Shown piece after piece: positions 12,311 to 22,922 of a stretch of DNA of 64,000 nucleotides. The notes under the pieces are model-generated. The model ran no database searches, was not told the origin of the DNA, and saw only the letters and a list, made by a program, of their open reading frames with translations. Origin of the DNA: Welwitschia mirabilis. Lineage: Eukaryota > Gnetophyta > Gnetopsida > Welwitschiales. Location: assembly GCA_051453625.1 (NCBI GenBank), contig JBOZIK010000001.1, positions 239,559,802 to 239,623,801 on the forward strand, in the 5' to 3' direction. Positions within the stretch are counted from its first letter, which is position 1. Each line of letters begins with the position of its first letter. The position numbers and the translations under genes were made by a program.

Positions 12311-12505
12311 ATGATAAATATTAATGTAGAGATTACTAAGATAGACCCAATGAATAAAGTATGCACTCATTACATTAACGTAGTTTGTTATTATTTAGAG
12401 GATTCATCTCTTCTTAGCTATATTTTGTCTTTTCATGGAAGTAAACAACTATCTAATATTAACTTTGACACACTCAGTAAGGATCTTATTACCATAGAAG
12501 TATAA
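12311..12505 (+). pseudogene. E1 gag fragment
   Basis: A 64-codon open block contains SLLSYILSFHGSKQLSNINF and then an LSKDLIT segment. It resembles the copia gag stretch in which an LPSSW-type motif precedes a TLxxLI helix. It lies at the expected place between leader and protease. Flanking sequence in the same region is full of stops. The call rests on weak similarity and on position. Confidence 0.4.
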
Positions 12506-13202
12506 TTTAACTTCATAGGCTCCTTATCCTTTGATGTAGGATTCAAAGTTTCTCATTGTCATGAACCTCCTTATTAGCTAAAGCAGTCTTCTAGCAACTC
12601 TCATATGCCATAGGTATTACATCATGATAAGGATATAGCTTCACAAAAATAGCAAATTAATAAGCCTAATTAGGCTAAGCCAAGTAAGAAATGAGTTTAG
12701 CATACTACAAATATTAAGAAAATTNNNNNNNNNNNNNNNNNNNNNNNNNNNNNNNNNNNNNNNNNNNNNNNNNNNNNNNNNNNNNNNNNNNNNNNNNNNN
12801 NNNNNNNNNNNNNNNNNNNNNNNNAGTTTAGCATACTACAAATATTAAGAAAATTAAATATTAATGCTCATGATGCAGAAGATAAGCTCATACCATAGAA
12901 TTTTTTATAATACCTGGGAACAAGGTAAAATCTACACCTAAGGAAAATGTAGTTACTAAAGAATCTGAATCCCTTAATAATAAAAATTTTAAGTCAAATT
13001 CAATTTTTAACAACTCCAACTTTATGGGTATGAGTGAGTACGTACCTTATAATGAGACGTGAATTCTTGACNNNNNNNNNNNNNNNNNNNNNNNNNNNNN
13101 NNNNNNNNNNNNNNNNNNNNNNNNNNNNNNNNNNNNNNNNNNNNNNNNNNNNNNNNNNNNNNNNNNNNNNNTATGAGTGAGTACATACCTCATAATGAGA
13201 CA

Positions 13203-13235
13203 TGAATTCGTGACACAAGTGCTACTTGTCACGTG
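13203..13235 (+). pseudogene. E1 protease active-site segment
   Basis: The frame at 13,203 reads stop-I-R-D-T-S-A-T-C-H. Copia proteases have W-I-x-D-[ST]-G-A-[ST]-x-H at this point. Two G-to-A changes explain the difference: the Trp codon has become TGA and the active-site Gly has become Ser. The copy on the left of the 100-N gap (around 13,059-13,071) is cut off by the gap. The protease would be inactive. Confidence 0.6.
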
Positions 13236-13589
13236 AATTATTAGCCTGATTATTTTAATGACTTCAATGAAGTGCTAAGTCAAGTTTATTAGGTATAAAG
13301 CATGCTAGTAATAGTGGAAGGCTATAGTTTGGTCACCCTTAACTTAATATCGCTCTCTTCATAGACTCTTTTTAACATTTTGTATGTGCTTTCTTTGAGG
13401 TCACATCTTCTATCGCTTTCTACTTTGATATGAGAACATCACTTAATTTATTTAATAAAGAACTCAGTGGATATTTATGATTGTAATCGACAACTAACAA
13501 TGAAAGGCTCCATGGACAAAAAGCTTATTCATCTTCATGATTGTGTCAAAATGTAAAAGATTACATGTGCAATTTTCTAAGACGAGTTC

Positions 13590-14545
13590 TCTCTCTCCCT
13601 ATTGTGGCATGATTGACTAAGATATCCGACTACTCACATCATGAATATGATGTGTGAGAATGGACATAGGCTTTTACCATCTATTTCATGGACTTTTCTT
13701 TAGTGTAAGATGTGCATAATGGATAAATCAATTAGACAATGGTTTGCATCAAGTAAGTGGCATGTCGATCAAAAGCTTTTGCTTATTCATAGTGATCTAT
13801 ATAGACCTATGCTAGTTTCCACTCTCGAAGACTTTTATTATTTTATCTCTTTTATTGATAACTATTCCTGAATAACTTAGGTGTATTTCATCGAGTTCAA
13901 ATCTCAATCTTTGAATATTTTTAAGACGTTTAAAACTAAAGTGGAAAAATAAGCTAGTTGTTAGATTAAGAGTTTCCACTTAGATAATGATGGCAAACAA
14001 ACATCTACTATATTGAAGAACTTTCTCACTTCTAAAGAAGTTCATCATTTAAAGACCTGCCTTAGGACATCTTATCAAAATCACATTCCTAAGTGATTTA
14101 ATTGCACAATTATGAATATAGTGCATTTCATGATGTATTTCATTATATGTAAGACCCATCTTTTGGGTGAATTAGTGAATACCGTTGTGCATACTGATAA
14201 CCACATTAGTTGATATACTAAAAAAAGAGTATCTCTAAGAAGTGGTATGGGTACAAGCCAAAGTTGCACTACTGTCATGTTTTTTATTATAAGTGCTATG
14301 TCCATATTCCATGTGAAAATCATAATAAGTTTGGAGCACATGCTTGTATCAACATCTTTATGAAATATCCAACTAACCAGAAGGGTTATCAAGTTTATCT
14401 CTAAAAGAATCACAAGATCATTATTTCTCATGATATCATTCTTTTAGGAACTTCGAACAATGATTCTCAGCTAGATCTTTTAAAGCTTCATTCTTCCTCT
14501 AACCCAATAATCATCTTGAATGCTCAATATCCTATGCTTAAGGGA
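13590..14545 (+). pseudogene. E1 integrase, first copy
   Basis: The plus-strand frame shows pre-integrase remnants and then the rve core. A segment KWHVDQKLLLIHSDLYRPM holds the first catalytic Asp, FYYFISFIDNY follows, and FHLDNDG holds the second Asp. The third catalytic position lies in NHIPK followed by TGA (14,091-14,096). The family has Glu-Arg there, so Glu-to-Lys and CGA-to-TGA have occurred. There are several other in-frame stops. The block is repeated at 14,646-15,684 across a 100-N gap, so only one copy may be real. The enzyme would be inactive. Confidence 0.75.
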
Positions 14546-14645
14546 NNNNNNNNNNNNNNNNNNNNNNNNNNNNNNNNNNNNNNNNNNNNNNNNNNNNNNN
14601 NNNNNNNNNNNNNNNNNNNNNNNNNNNNNNNNNNNNNNNNNNNNN

Positions 14646-15684
14646 CAATAAAAGGCTCCATGGATGAAAAGCTTATTCATCTTTATGGTTGTGTTAAAAT
14701 GTAAAAGATTACATGTGCAGTTTTCTAAGATGCGTTCTCTCCCTTCCTACTATGGCATGCTCTACTAAGATATCCTACTACTCACATCATGAAGTATGAG
14801 AATGGACATAAGATTTTATCATCTATTTGATGGTATTTTCCTTAGTGTAAAGTGTATATAATGGACAAATCAACTAGACAACTGTTTTCACCAAGTAAGT
14901 GGCATGTCGATCAAAAGATTTTGCTTATTCATAGACCTATGCTACTTTTTACTCTTGATGACTTTCATTATTTTATCTCTTTTATTAATGACTATTCCTA
15001 AATAATTTAGGGTATTTCATCCAGTTCAAATCTTAGACTTTAAATATTTTTAAGAAATTTAAAATTAAAGTGGAAAAATAATCTACTTATTAGATTAAGA
15101 GTTTTCACTTAGATAATGATGACAAACATGCATCTACTGCATTGAAGAACTTTCTCACTTCTAAAGGAATTCATCATTTAAGGATCTGCCTTAGGATATC
15201 TTAATAAAATCACATTGCTAAGTGATTTAATTATACAATCATGAATATATTGCATTTCATGATGTATTTCATTGGACACAAGACCCATATTTTAGGTGAA
15301 GTAGTGAATACCATTGTGCATATTAATAACCACATTGGTCGCTATACTAAAAAAAGAGTATCTCTAATAAGTGGTATAGATACAAGCTACAGTGGCACTA
15401 ATTTAATGTTTTTTTATTGTAAGTGCTATGTCCATATTTCACATGAACATCATAATAAGTTTGGAGCACATGCTCATATTAACATCTTTATGGAGTATCC
15501 AACTGACAAGAATGGTTATCATGTTTATCTCTAAAATAATTACAAGATCATTATTTATTTTGATATCATCTTTTCAGAGACTTCAAACAAATATTCTTAG
15601 CTAGATCTTTTAAAGCTTTATCCTTCCTCTAACCTAGTAATCATCTTAAATGCTTAATATCCTATGGTTAAGGGGGAATATGTA
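14646..15684 (+). pseudogene. E1 integrase, second (possibly duplicate) copy
   Basis: This is a diverged repeat of 13,497-14,545, starting immediately after a 100-N gap. Compared with the first copy it lacks about ten bases around the first catalytic Asp: the motif reads straight from LIH into RPM. It shares the Lys and stop at the third catalytic position. A 97-codon open block (15,241-15,534) is the integrase C-terminal side. It is either an unmerged second haplotype or contig of the same integrase, or a true tandem copy. The base differences are too many for a simple sequencing duplicate. Confidence 0.65.
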
Positions 15685-15984
15685 GCCATTAATTCTACTA
15701 TAGTTCGTTCTGTCAGTATGAATTCTTTACAACTTATGGTAATTGAGTAATTTGGTACTCTAAATAATATTAATCATGGTTCTAGTAGAAATTCAATAGG
15801 TTCTTCTATTGAAGAAGTTGAAACTACTTATTAACAACATTGAAGTACTTGGTTACAGTTTACTCTCTAAGAAGTTTGTACTGATGAAAAGGGTAAAAAT
15901 AGAGCTAGATATGAGTTACATATATCTCATAATGATGATGATGACGACAACAAGCTCTACCCAAATTTTAATGGTCATTGAACC

Positions 15985-16156
15985 TCATTTGAAAATTCTA
16001 TTCAACATGATCATTAGATAAAAGTTATGCAAGGAGAATATGATAGCTTTTTTGAAAATGGTACTTAGAAGTTAATAGAAGTTTTGTTAAGATGCACAAC
16101 ATTACCTAAAAAATGGGTTTTTTATAACAAATATAATGTAAACAATACATTGGAGC
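15985..16156 (+). pseudogene. E1 reverse transcriptase, N-terminal piece
   Basis: The frame reads VMQGEYDSFFENGT, then a stop where Trp is expected, then KKWVFYNKYN. It matches the entry to the copia RT domain (AMxEEYxSLxxNxTWxL ... KWVxKxKYN). The frame is cut at 16,156 by the E2 insertion and resumes after 17,906 with LVTVG and a GIDYNEVF block. Confidence 0.75.
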
Positions 16157-17471
16157 TATTAGATTATATTTTCCAATTGATTTCAAACTAATTTCTTTAG
16201 TGTAGTGCAAATTATTACATATTGTGTGCAGATGAGATTGAGTTTTGCAGGTGAAATATTTGGACCAAAATGCACTAGAGAAACTACTCAGTTATGTTTA
16301 CCTCTAGTTGGGGTCAACCTGATTCTAAATGAATTGATCATACTTGAAGCAGTTATAAAGAAATTAACTAAATCCAAAGGGGTCGATCAAATTATAAAGG
16401 GGTCAACCGACCTATGATCTCAAGAACCAATAGTATCAAACCAAGAGAAAAGGGGTCAACTAGATATTCATGGGGTTAACAAGATTTGAGGAGTTGATAG
16501 TCAAGTCCTAGACCGAGAGGAGAGGGGTTAACCAGATTTTCATGGGTCAACTAGACCTGAGAAGCTGACAGTTCATAGTTCCAGATCGAGAGACAAGGGG
16601 TTGACCAGACCCAGAATGGGGTCGATCGAGTTCTCATGGGGTCAACCGAATTTTTGTGGGGTGGACCGAATGGTGCAGAAAAGCAAAAGTTGTAAACATT
16701 ATGTATCCATTACCTAGCCATTACCTAGTCATTTTCTAGCCATTTATAGCCATTGGAGATGCAGTTCATTTGTAATAAACCCTAGTAACCTTCATTACAA
16801 ATAGCTAGATAAGAGATGATCTAGAGATATTTTGGTACTTTTATAAATTGGTATATTTATTATAGATCTAAAAGATTAAGTGGTGTTTTTCATTAGGACA
16901 TCATTGTATAGCTTCATAATCTAATTGAGGAGATCTATTATTGGCAAAAGAACTTCACTCAGAATTAGATTTAAGGACTTCATCATTGTATTCTATTGGA
17001 GGAGAGCTTCATTCATTGTATTGATATTAAATGTGTGATATCAGAGCTACCAAGGCTACATTGCATTACTTCTATTTAACTTTAAAGGTTAATACTTAGC
17101 CTACAAAAGTCCATTGTTAAAGTTTGAGAGTTAGCCTACAAAAGTTCATTGTTAAGGTTGAGACATAGCTTGTAAAAGTCTGCTTCTAAGGGTTACAGAT
17201 GAACCTAGAAAAACCTATGGAGTAACAAAGATCCAAGTTCAAGCTTGAGAGAAGCTGATCATTGAGAGTGGAGTAGGAAAGTTCCTGAACTACTATAAAT
17301 CCTACTTACATCTAAACTGATAGTTTATGTTTGAGTGTTTTTTGATCCTACATACATCTAAATCCTACATACATATATGTAAGTGGTGATTAGATTTCCT
17401 AAATGTGTTTTTGATTCTATGTTTTTGAAAGAATCTATTCACCCCTCCCTCTAAGGTTCTCGATCCTATCA
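16157..17471 (+). repeat. E2 5' LTR with internal short tandem repeats
   Basis: The LTR is 1,315 bp long and ends in ctatca. It holds eleven interspersed ggggtc(a/g)acc-like words between about 16,309 and 16,672, and an imperfect tandem repeat of roughly 35-40 bp at about 17,085-17,200 built around gcctacaaaagt. It is less AT-rich than its surroundings. The 3' LTR end at 17,795-17,906 supports the right boundary. Confidence 0.75.
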
Positions 17472-17473
17472 TT

Positions 17474-17485
17474 TAGTATCAGAGC
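17474..17485 (+). other. E2 primer-binding site (tRNA-iMet)
   Basis: The sequence tagtatcagagc lies two bases after the LTR end. It differs from the canonical TGGTATCAGAGC by one G-to-A change. Confidence 0.8.
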
Positions 17486-17537
17486 TTAGGTTAGTCTCTG
17501 AGAGATTTTTACAGATCTAGACTTAAGAACCCTAATA

Positions 17538-17694
17538 ATGAGTAACCTGACTAATGGATTTTCAACTATTCATCCACTCATGTTTGATGTTCAAACTATG
17601 CCTATTAGAAAGTTAGAATGAGAATTTTTCTTAGATCTCTAGATGCTGATGTAGAAGAAGTCATATACAAAGGTCATACTGTGCCTATGATAAC
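17538..17694 (+). pseudogene. E2 gag, N-terminal start
   Basis: An ATG at 17,538 opens MSNLTNGFST. In a neighbouring frame it continues as NYAY, a stop where Trp is expected, then KVRMRIFLRSLDADV. This is the copia gag start, where the family has NYxxWxxRM. A frameshift and a TGG-to-TAG or TGA change break it. The 100-N gap follows. Confidence 0.65.
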
Positions 17695-17906
17695 NNNNNN
17701 NNNNNNNNNNNNNNNNNNNNNNNNNNNNNNNNNNNNNNNNNNNNNNNNNNNNNNNNNNNNNNNNNNNNNNNNNNNNNNNNNNNNNNNNNNNNNNTGATTA
17801 TGTTATTTTTATATGCAAGTGGAGATTAGATTACCTAACTGTGTTTTTAAGTTTAAGTTTTTGAAAGAACCTATTCACCCCTCCTCTAGGGTTCTCAATC
17901 CTATCA

Positions 17907-18175
17907 GGAGCAAGATAAATCTTGACTTGTTACTGTAGGATTATGATGAAAGAAAAGGGATTGACTATAATGAAGTCTTTACTTCAATAGCAAAATGGGC
18001 TACCATCATAGCAGTAATTACCTTGATAGCATAAAAATAATGGAAGATTCATAAAATGGATATAAATATTACTTTTCTATATGAATATCTAAAAGAAGAA
18101 ATCTACATGATGTAATCTATTGGTTTTAAAAAAAAGGTAAAGAACATAAAGGGTGTAGATTAACTAAGTCTTTAT
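17907..18175 (+). pseudogene. E1 reverse transcriptase, central piece
   Basis: Directly after E2 the frame reads LVTVG, then DERKGIDYNEVFTSIAKWAT, and then KMDINITFLYEYLKEEIYM. These are copia RT blocks; the Asp of KMDI is the first RT catalytic acid and is retained. Stops occur at Gln and Trp positions. The YxDD box and the palm fall in the 339-N gap at 18,176-18,514. Confidence 0.8.
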
Positions 18176-18514
18176 NNNNNNNNNNNNNNNNNNNNNNNNN
18201 NNNNNNNNNNNNNNNNNNNNNNNNNNNNNNNNNNNNNNNNNNNNNNNNNNNNNNNNNNNNNNNNNNNNNNNNNNNNNNNNNNNNNNNNNNNNNNNNNNNN
18301 NNNNNNNNNNNNNNNNNNNNNNNNNNNNNNNNNNNNNNNNNNNNNNNNNNNNNNNNNNNNNNNNNNNNNNNNNNNNNNNNNNNNNNNNNNNNNNNNNNNN
18401 NNNNNNNNNNNNNNNNNNNNNNNNNNNNNNNNNNNNNNNNNNNNNNNNNNNNNNNNNNNNNNNNNNNNNNNNNNNNNNNNNNNNNNNNNNNNNNNNNNNN
18501 NNNNNNNNNNNNNN

Positions 18515-19266
18515 AACTAGAAGAATCAAAAGAAGATATAATTCCTTTAGAGAAAAATGCCAAGATATCTACTAACGAAGACTTAGAACCTATGAATAAA
18601 ACAAGTTACATAAGTATAGGAGGAAGTCTAATTTATATAACCAAAATTAGACTAGACATATCATATGTCATTAGTGTGTTATCTAAATATCTTCATGCAC
18701 CTAAGATTACTCATCTAAATGCTGCAAAGAGAGTATTGAGATACTTAAAGAGGATAAAAGAGTTAGATCTCACTTATACAAGAAACTCTTAATTTATTTT
18801 TAAGGCATAATCTAGCTTAGATTTTACTAAAGAAACTAATACCTCATCATTAACATTAGGGCATATCATATTCTTGATAACATCAACTCTGTCTTAGCGG
18901 TTAAAGTACTACAAAACTATAGCATGATATTATGTCAAAGCCAAGTAAATAGCTACCTCTGAAGCATGTAGAAAAATCAAATGGCTAAGGAAATCCTTAG
19001 AAGTAGTGAATCTAAAATAGTTTAAGGCAATAAAGCCTTTCATTAATAATTAATCAATAATTTGTATAGAAAAAGATCTAGCGTATCATGATAGAATAAA
19101 ACACTTTTGAGTTCCAGTCCAAAAAATTAAGGAACTTATACAGAATGAAGTTATTATGCCAATATACTCTCTAACTACAAAATAAACTATTGATATCCTT
19201 ATCAAATTGCTTGGTTAAGAGAAGTTCTAGCATTTTCAATCTAAGATTGGATTGATGATGAGTTAA
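18515..19266 (+). pseudogene. E1 RT-RNase H C-terminal part, first copy
   Basis: The block includes GGSLIYITKIRLDISYVISV and HLNAAKRVLRYLK, the copia RT-to-RNase H connection, and a broken RNase H. It ends with DILIKLLG and SKIGLMMS before TAA at 19,264-19,266. One open stretch covers 18,592-18,792. Stops sit at expected Gln, Arg and Trp codons. It is repeated at 19,592-20,326. Confidence 0.8.
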
Positions 19267-19491
19267 TTCAAACTCATTTCTTTCTTGTACATTATGGGTT
19301 TCATTTGACTTATGAGTTTTTGATTGAAGTTACACCTAATCCTAGGACTATGGAACGTGTACTATAATTATGGCCTAGTCCTATATGATGTGTAGTACAT
19401 GTTTTAGTCTAGCATTATGGGATGTGGAATGCACATAATAAGCCTATTTGCTATGGGATGTATAGTAGTAAATTAACTAAGTTTTTAACAA
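19267..19491 (+). other. E1 3' untranslated tail, first copy
   Basis: Noncoding sequence after the pol stop contains repeated words such as tatgggatg and gtgtagtacat. It is cut by the 100-N gap at 19,492. The equivalent tail of the second copy is 20,327-20,619. Confidence 0.55.
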
Positions 19492-19591
19492 NNNNNNNNN
19501 NNNNNNNNNNNNNNNNNNNNNNNNNNNNNNNNNNNNNNNNNNNNNNNNNNNNNNNNNNNNNNNNNNNNNNNNNNNNNNNNNNNNNNNNNNN

Positions 19592-20326
19592 AAGAAGATA
19601 TAATTCCTTTAGAGAAAAATGACAAGATATCTGCTAATGAAGACTCATAACCCATGAATAAAACAAGTTATACAACTATAGTAGGAAGTTTGATTCATGT
19701 AATCAACACTAAACTAGACATGTCATATGTTATTAGTGTGTTATCTAATTATCTTCATGCACCTAAGGTTACTCATCTAAATGCTGCAAAGAGAGTACTG
19801 AGATACTTAAAGAAGAAAAAAGAGTTAGATCTCACTTATAAAAGAAACTCTTAATTTGTTTTCAAGGCATACTCTAGCTCAGATTTTACTGGAAAAACTG
19901 ATACCTCATCGTTAACATTAGGATATATCATATTATTGGGAACATCACATCTGTCTTAGCGGTTAAAGTACTAGAAAACTATAGCATGATATTATGTCGA
20001 AGGCAAATAAACAACTACCTCTTAAGCATGTAGAGAAATCAAATGGTTAAGGAAATCATTAGAAGCAGTGAATCTAAAATAGTCTAAGGCAACAGAACTC
20101 TTCATTGATTATTAATTAATAATATATATAGCAAAAGATCTAGCGTATCATGACAGAATAAAACAATTTTATATTCTGGTCCACAAAATTAGGGAACTCA
20201 TACAGAATGAAGTTATTATGTTAATATACTATTTGACTACAAAATGAACCATCGATATCCTTACTAAATTGCTTGGTTAAGAGAAGTTCTAGTATTACCA
20301 ATAAGATTGAATTGATGATGAGTTGA
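19592..20326 (+). pseudogene. E1 RT-RNase H C-terminal part, second copy
   Basis: It starts right after a 100-N gap with the same sequence found at 18,530. It contains the same GSLIHVI, LDMSYVISVLS and HLNAAKRVLRYLK blocks and ends IELMMS before TGA at 20,324-20,326. The copies differ by scattered substitutions. Only this copy is followed by the 3' tail and 3' LTR. It is probably the same gene end assembled twice. Confidence 0.75.
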
Positions 20327-20619
20327 TTCAAACTCATTTCTTTCTTATACATTATGGGCTTCATTTGACTTGTGAGTCTCTAATTGAAGTCACACCTAAT
20401 CCTAGGACTATGGGATGTGTAGTACAATTATGGTCTAGTCCTATATGATGTGTAGTACATGTTTTAGTCTAACATTATGGGATGTGTAATGCACATAATA
20501 AGCCTATTTTCTATGGATGTTTAGTAGTAAATTGACTACTTCTTTAACAAAGTAGTTCCCTCACACAACTCCTTTTGGAGGTTTTATTATAGACCATGTT
20601 CTCAAGGGTAGCATATTTT
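20327..20619 (+). other. E1 3' untranslated tail
   Basis: Noncoding tail between the pol stop and the 3' LTR. It has repeated gtgtagtacat-like words and a weak purine stretch (caagggtag, about 20,603-20,612) where the polypurine tract is expected. Positions 20,515-20,640 match 1-130 of E0. Confidence 0.5.
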
Positions 20620-20782
20620 TGCTAAGGTTTGAGCATGCCATGGTCCTATGCCTAGGGATACCTGAAAGCCCTAACGGTGTGCTTGCCTTTACAAGAAAGC
20701 TCTTCATGAAATAATTAAAAGAGGAGAAATAAAATTTACGTTTGAGAAATCTTGTGCTTATTATTGACTCTCTTGTTTTTCA
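20620..20782 (+). repeat. E1 3' LTR
   Basis: 163 bp, starting TGCTAAGG and ending TTTTTCA; aligned end to end with 8,727-8,889. LINE copy A sequence resumes immediately after it. Confidence 0.8.
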
Positions 20783-21366
20783 AGAAGTGGATCCTAATAA
20801 ACATGACAATTAGATCTAATAAAACTAGTTGGCTTTTAAAAGTATTAATTACATTTCCCTTAAACATTTCACTTAATTTAAGAGTCACTGACTTTATGAA
20901 AAAAAATTTCTACTATCGAAGATCTTTGAAGAAAACCCAAAAAGCCCAAGGAAGATTATTTGCAAGTGATTCCTAAAGAAAATCCTCTTCTTAGTATGAT
21001 TAGGGGCATAAATACACATAAGATTGTTTGATATCTATCATAAGAAAAATTTTTATGGCATAATGTTGTTGTTTTTCAATTGAATTAATCACCATCTAAT
21101 TAAGCTTTTAAGAAATCAAAAAAAAAATTCAAGCCACCATGACCTATGTTATGAGAAGTGAAAAAGCAACTTTCATTTCAAGAATAGTTTGTTTTTAAAG
21201 AACATATTATTAGGTAACATCTTGATTTCTTGAAAGGAAATTACATTTAGGAATCTTGTTTAACCTAATGAAACCCATTAGTTACATATTTTCTAATAAG
21301 ATCTTGAAGACCCCTAACGTTCCATGAAATAAAATTAATTATGAAAACACAACTTACTCAAATTGT
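20783..21366 (-). pseudogene. LINE family 1 copy A: AP-endonuclease N-terminal domain
   Basis: On the minus strand, 21,301-21,336 encodes FISWNVRGLQD, the diagnostic start of the plant LINE endonuclease (EEP) domain; the family has W-N-x-R-G-L. Downstream on the minus strand the frame continues with stops toward 20,783, where E1 interrupts it. The region aligns with copy C at about 55,020-55,660, where the Trp codon of the same motif is TGA. A 919-N gap to the right hides the junction with E3. Confidence 0.8.
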
Positions 21367-22285
21367 NNNNNNNNNNNNNNNNNNNNNNNNNNNNNNNNNN
21401 NNNNNNNNNNNNNNNNNNNNNNNNNNNNNNNNNNNNNNNNNNNNNNNNNNNNNNNNNNNNNNNNNNNNNNNNNNNNNNNNNNNNNNNNNNNNNNNNNNNN
21501 NNNNNNNNNNNNNNNNNNNNNNNNNNNNNNNNNNNNNNNNNNNNNNNNNNNNNNNNNNNNNNNNNNNNNNNNNNNNNNNNNNNNNNNNNNNNNNNNNNNN
21601 NNNNNNNNNNNNNNNNNNNNNNNNNNNNNNNNNNNNNNNNNNNNNNNNNNNNNNNNNNNNNNNNNNNNNNNNNNNNNNNNNNNNNNNNNNNNNNNNNNNN
21701 NNNNNNNNNNNNNNNNNNNNNNNNNNNNNNNNNNNNNNNNNNNNNNNNNNNNNNNNNNNNNNNNNNNNNNNNNNNNNNNNNNNNNNNNNNNNNNNNNNNN
21801 NNNNNNNNNNNNNNNNNNNNNNNNNNNNNNNNNNNNNNNNNNNNNNNNNNNNNNNNNNNNNNNNNNNNNNNNNNNNNNNNNNNNNNNNNNNNNNNNNNNN
21901 NNNNNNNNNNNNNNNNNNNNNNNNNNNNNNNNNNNNNNNNNNNNNNNNNNNNNNNNNNNNNNNNNNNNNNNNNNNNNNNNNNNNNNNNNNNNNNNNNNNN
22001 NNNNNNNNNNNNNNNNNNNNNNNNNNNNNNNNNNNNNNNNNNNNNNNNNNNNNNNNNNNNNNNNNNNNNNNNNNNNNNNNNNNNNNNNNNNNNNNNNNNN
22101 NNNNNNNNNNNNNNNNNNNNNNNNNNNNNNNNNNNNNNNNNNNNNNNNNNNNNNNNNNNNNNNNNNNNNNNNNNNNNNNNNNNNNNNNNNNNNNNNNNNN
22201 NNNNNNNNNNNNNNNNNNNNNNNNNNNNNNNNNNNNNNNNNNNNNNNNNNNNNNNNNNNNNNNNNNNNNNNNNNNNNNNNNNNNN

Positions 22286-22377
22286 AAACAAACTCCATAA
22301 ATCTCTCTAACAATATACTATCAAGCTAAAAAGACTCCATAAATCTCTCTAACAACATATTATTTTACAAAATAACA
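22286..22377 (-). repeat. E3 3' LTR (partial, cut by gap)
   Basis: On the minus strand the LTR starts TGTTATTTTG at 22,377, as does the 5' LTR at 28,910. It carries an internal tandem duplication of about 40 bp not present in the 5' LTR (the unit with gactccataaatctctct occurs twice). The rest lies in the gap ending at 22,285. Confidence 0.75.
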
Positions 22378-22837
22378 CTCCCCCTCAAGTGGTGCATGTA
22401 CATCATAGATGCCCAACTTGCTTGACAAAAACTCAAACTGTGGTCTTGCAAGTGCTTTAGTGAAAATGTCTATCAGTTGATGCTCTGAGCATAGGTGTGA
22501 AGTCATAATCTTCCCAATCTGAATATTCTCACGAATATAATGGCAGTCAATCTCAATATGCTTAGTCCTCTTATGAAAGACTAGATTAGTAGTGATGTGA
22601 CTGACTATCACAGAAAAGTTTCATTGGCTCATCATGGTTAACTAGAAGTGAACCAATAGTGACTTAAGCCAAACTAGTTATCTTGTCACTGAAGCCATGA
22701 CTCTACCTCTGCTGATGAGCGTGACATCATATTTTACTTCTTTGTCTTCCATGATACTGGCTAATGTTCAAGAGTGACAAAATATCCGGTGACCGATCTT
22801 TGTGTAATTGGATAACTTGCCCAATCTGAATCGCAAT
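22360..22837 (-). pseudogene. E3 RNase H and polyprotein C-terminus
   Basis: The open block 22,360-22,611 holds HKRTKHIEIDCHYIRE and DIFTKALARPQFEF, then SKLGIYDVHAP, the C-terminal signature of copia RNase H polyproteins. Upstream (22,640-22,837) the RNase H body is recognisable but frameshifted: it contains remnants of the DSDWAxC and TGYF segments and of the serine-rich SWxxKKQ block. A short gap (22,838-22,922) follows. Confidence 0.8.
22379..22388 (-). other. E3 polypurine tract
   Basis: Minus strand TTGAGGGGGAG directly before the LTR start TGTT; the typical copia plus-strand primer. Confidence 0.8.
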
Positions 22838-22922
22838 NNNNNNNNNNNNNNNNNNNNNNNNNNNNNNNNNNNNNNNNNNNNNNNNNNNNNNNNNNNNNNN
22901 NNNNNNNNNNNNNNNNNNNNNN

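Larger units (their letters stand above)
16157..17906 (+). mobile_element. Nested LTR retrotransposon E2 (copia type) inside the E1 RT
   Basis: A perfect 5-bp target duplication ggagc flanks the element (16,152-16,156 and 17,907-17,911). Removing it brings the E1 RT reading frame back together. The 5' LTR spans 16,157-17,471 and starts TATTAG, where TG is expected. A primer site follows at 17,474-17,485, then the start of a copia gag. After the 100-N gap only the last 112 bp of the 3' LTR remain (17,795-17,906); they match 17,370-17,471. Nearly all of the internal region is missing, either lost in the assembly or deleted by recombination. Confidence 0.85.
8727..20782 (+). mobile_element. Ty1/copia LTR retrotransposon E1 (decayed, with nested E2 and assembly duplications)
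   Basis: Two direct LTRs of 163 bp (8,727-8,889 and 20,620-20,782) both start TGCTAA and end TTTTTCA. A tRNA-iMet-type primer site follows the first. Between them lie, in copia order on the plus strand, a leader, gag remnants, protease (DTSA), integrase, RT and RNase H. The element splits LINE copy A: LINE sequence ends at 8,726 and resumes at 20,783. The candidate 5-bp target duplications (agtaa and agaag) match only imperfectly. About 12 kb is too long for such an element. Part is the nested element E2 (16,157-17,906), and part is repetition across 100-N gaps (9,060, 9,905, 14,546, 19,492). All frames carry stops, and active-site residues are lost. Confidence 0.85.

Noticed and set aside
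13497-15684. True tandem duplication of the E1 integrase
   Set aside because: The two copies are separated by a 100-N gap and several other such gaps show the same flank repetition; an assembly explanation is simpler, though not proven.
21335-22313. Open frames spanning runs of N (also at 3,274-5,741, 18,126-18,563, 23,494-24,513, 27,267-28,115)
   Set aside because: They are open only because N contains no stop codon; real coding sequence within them is annotated separately.
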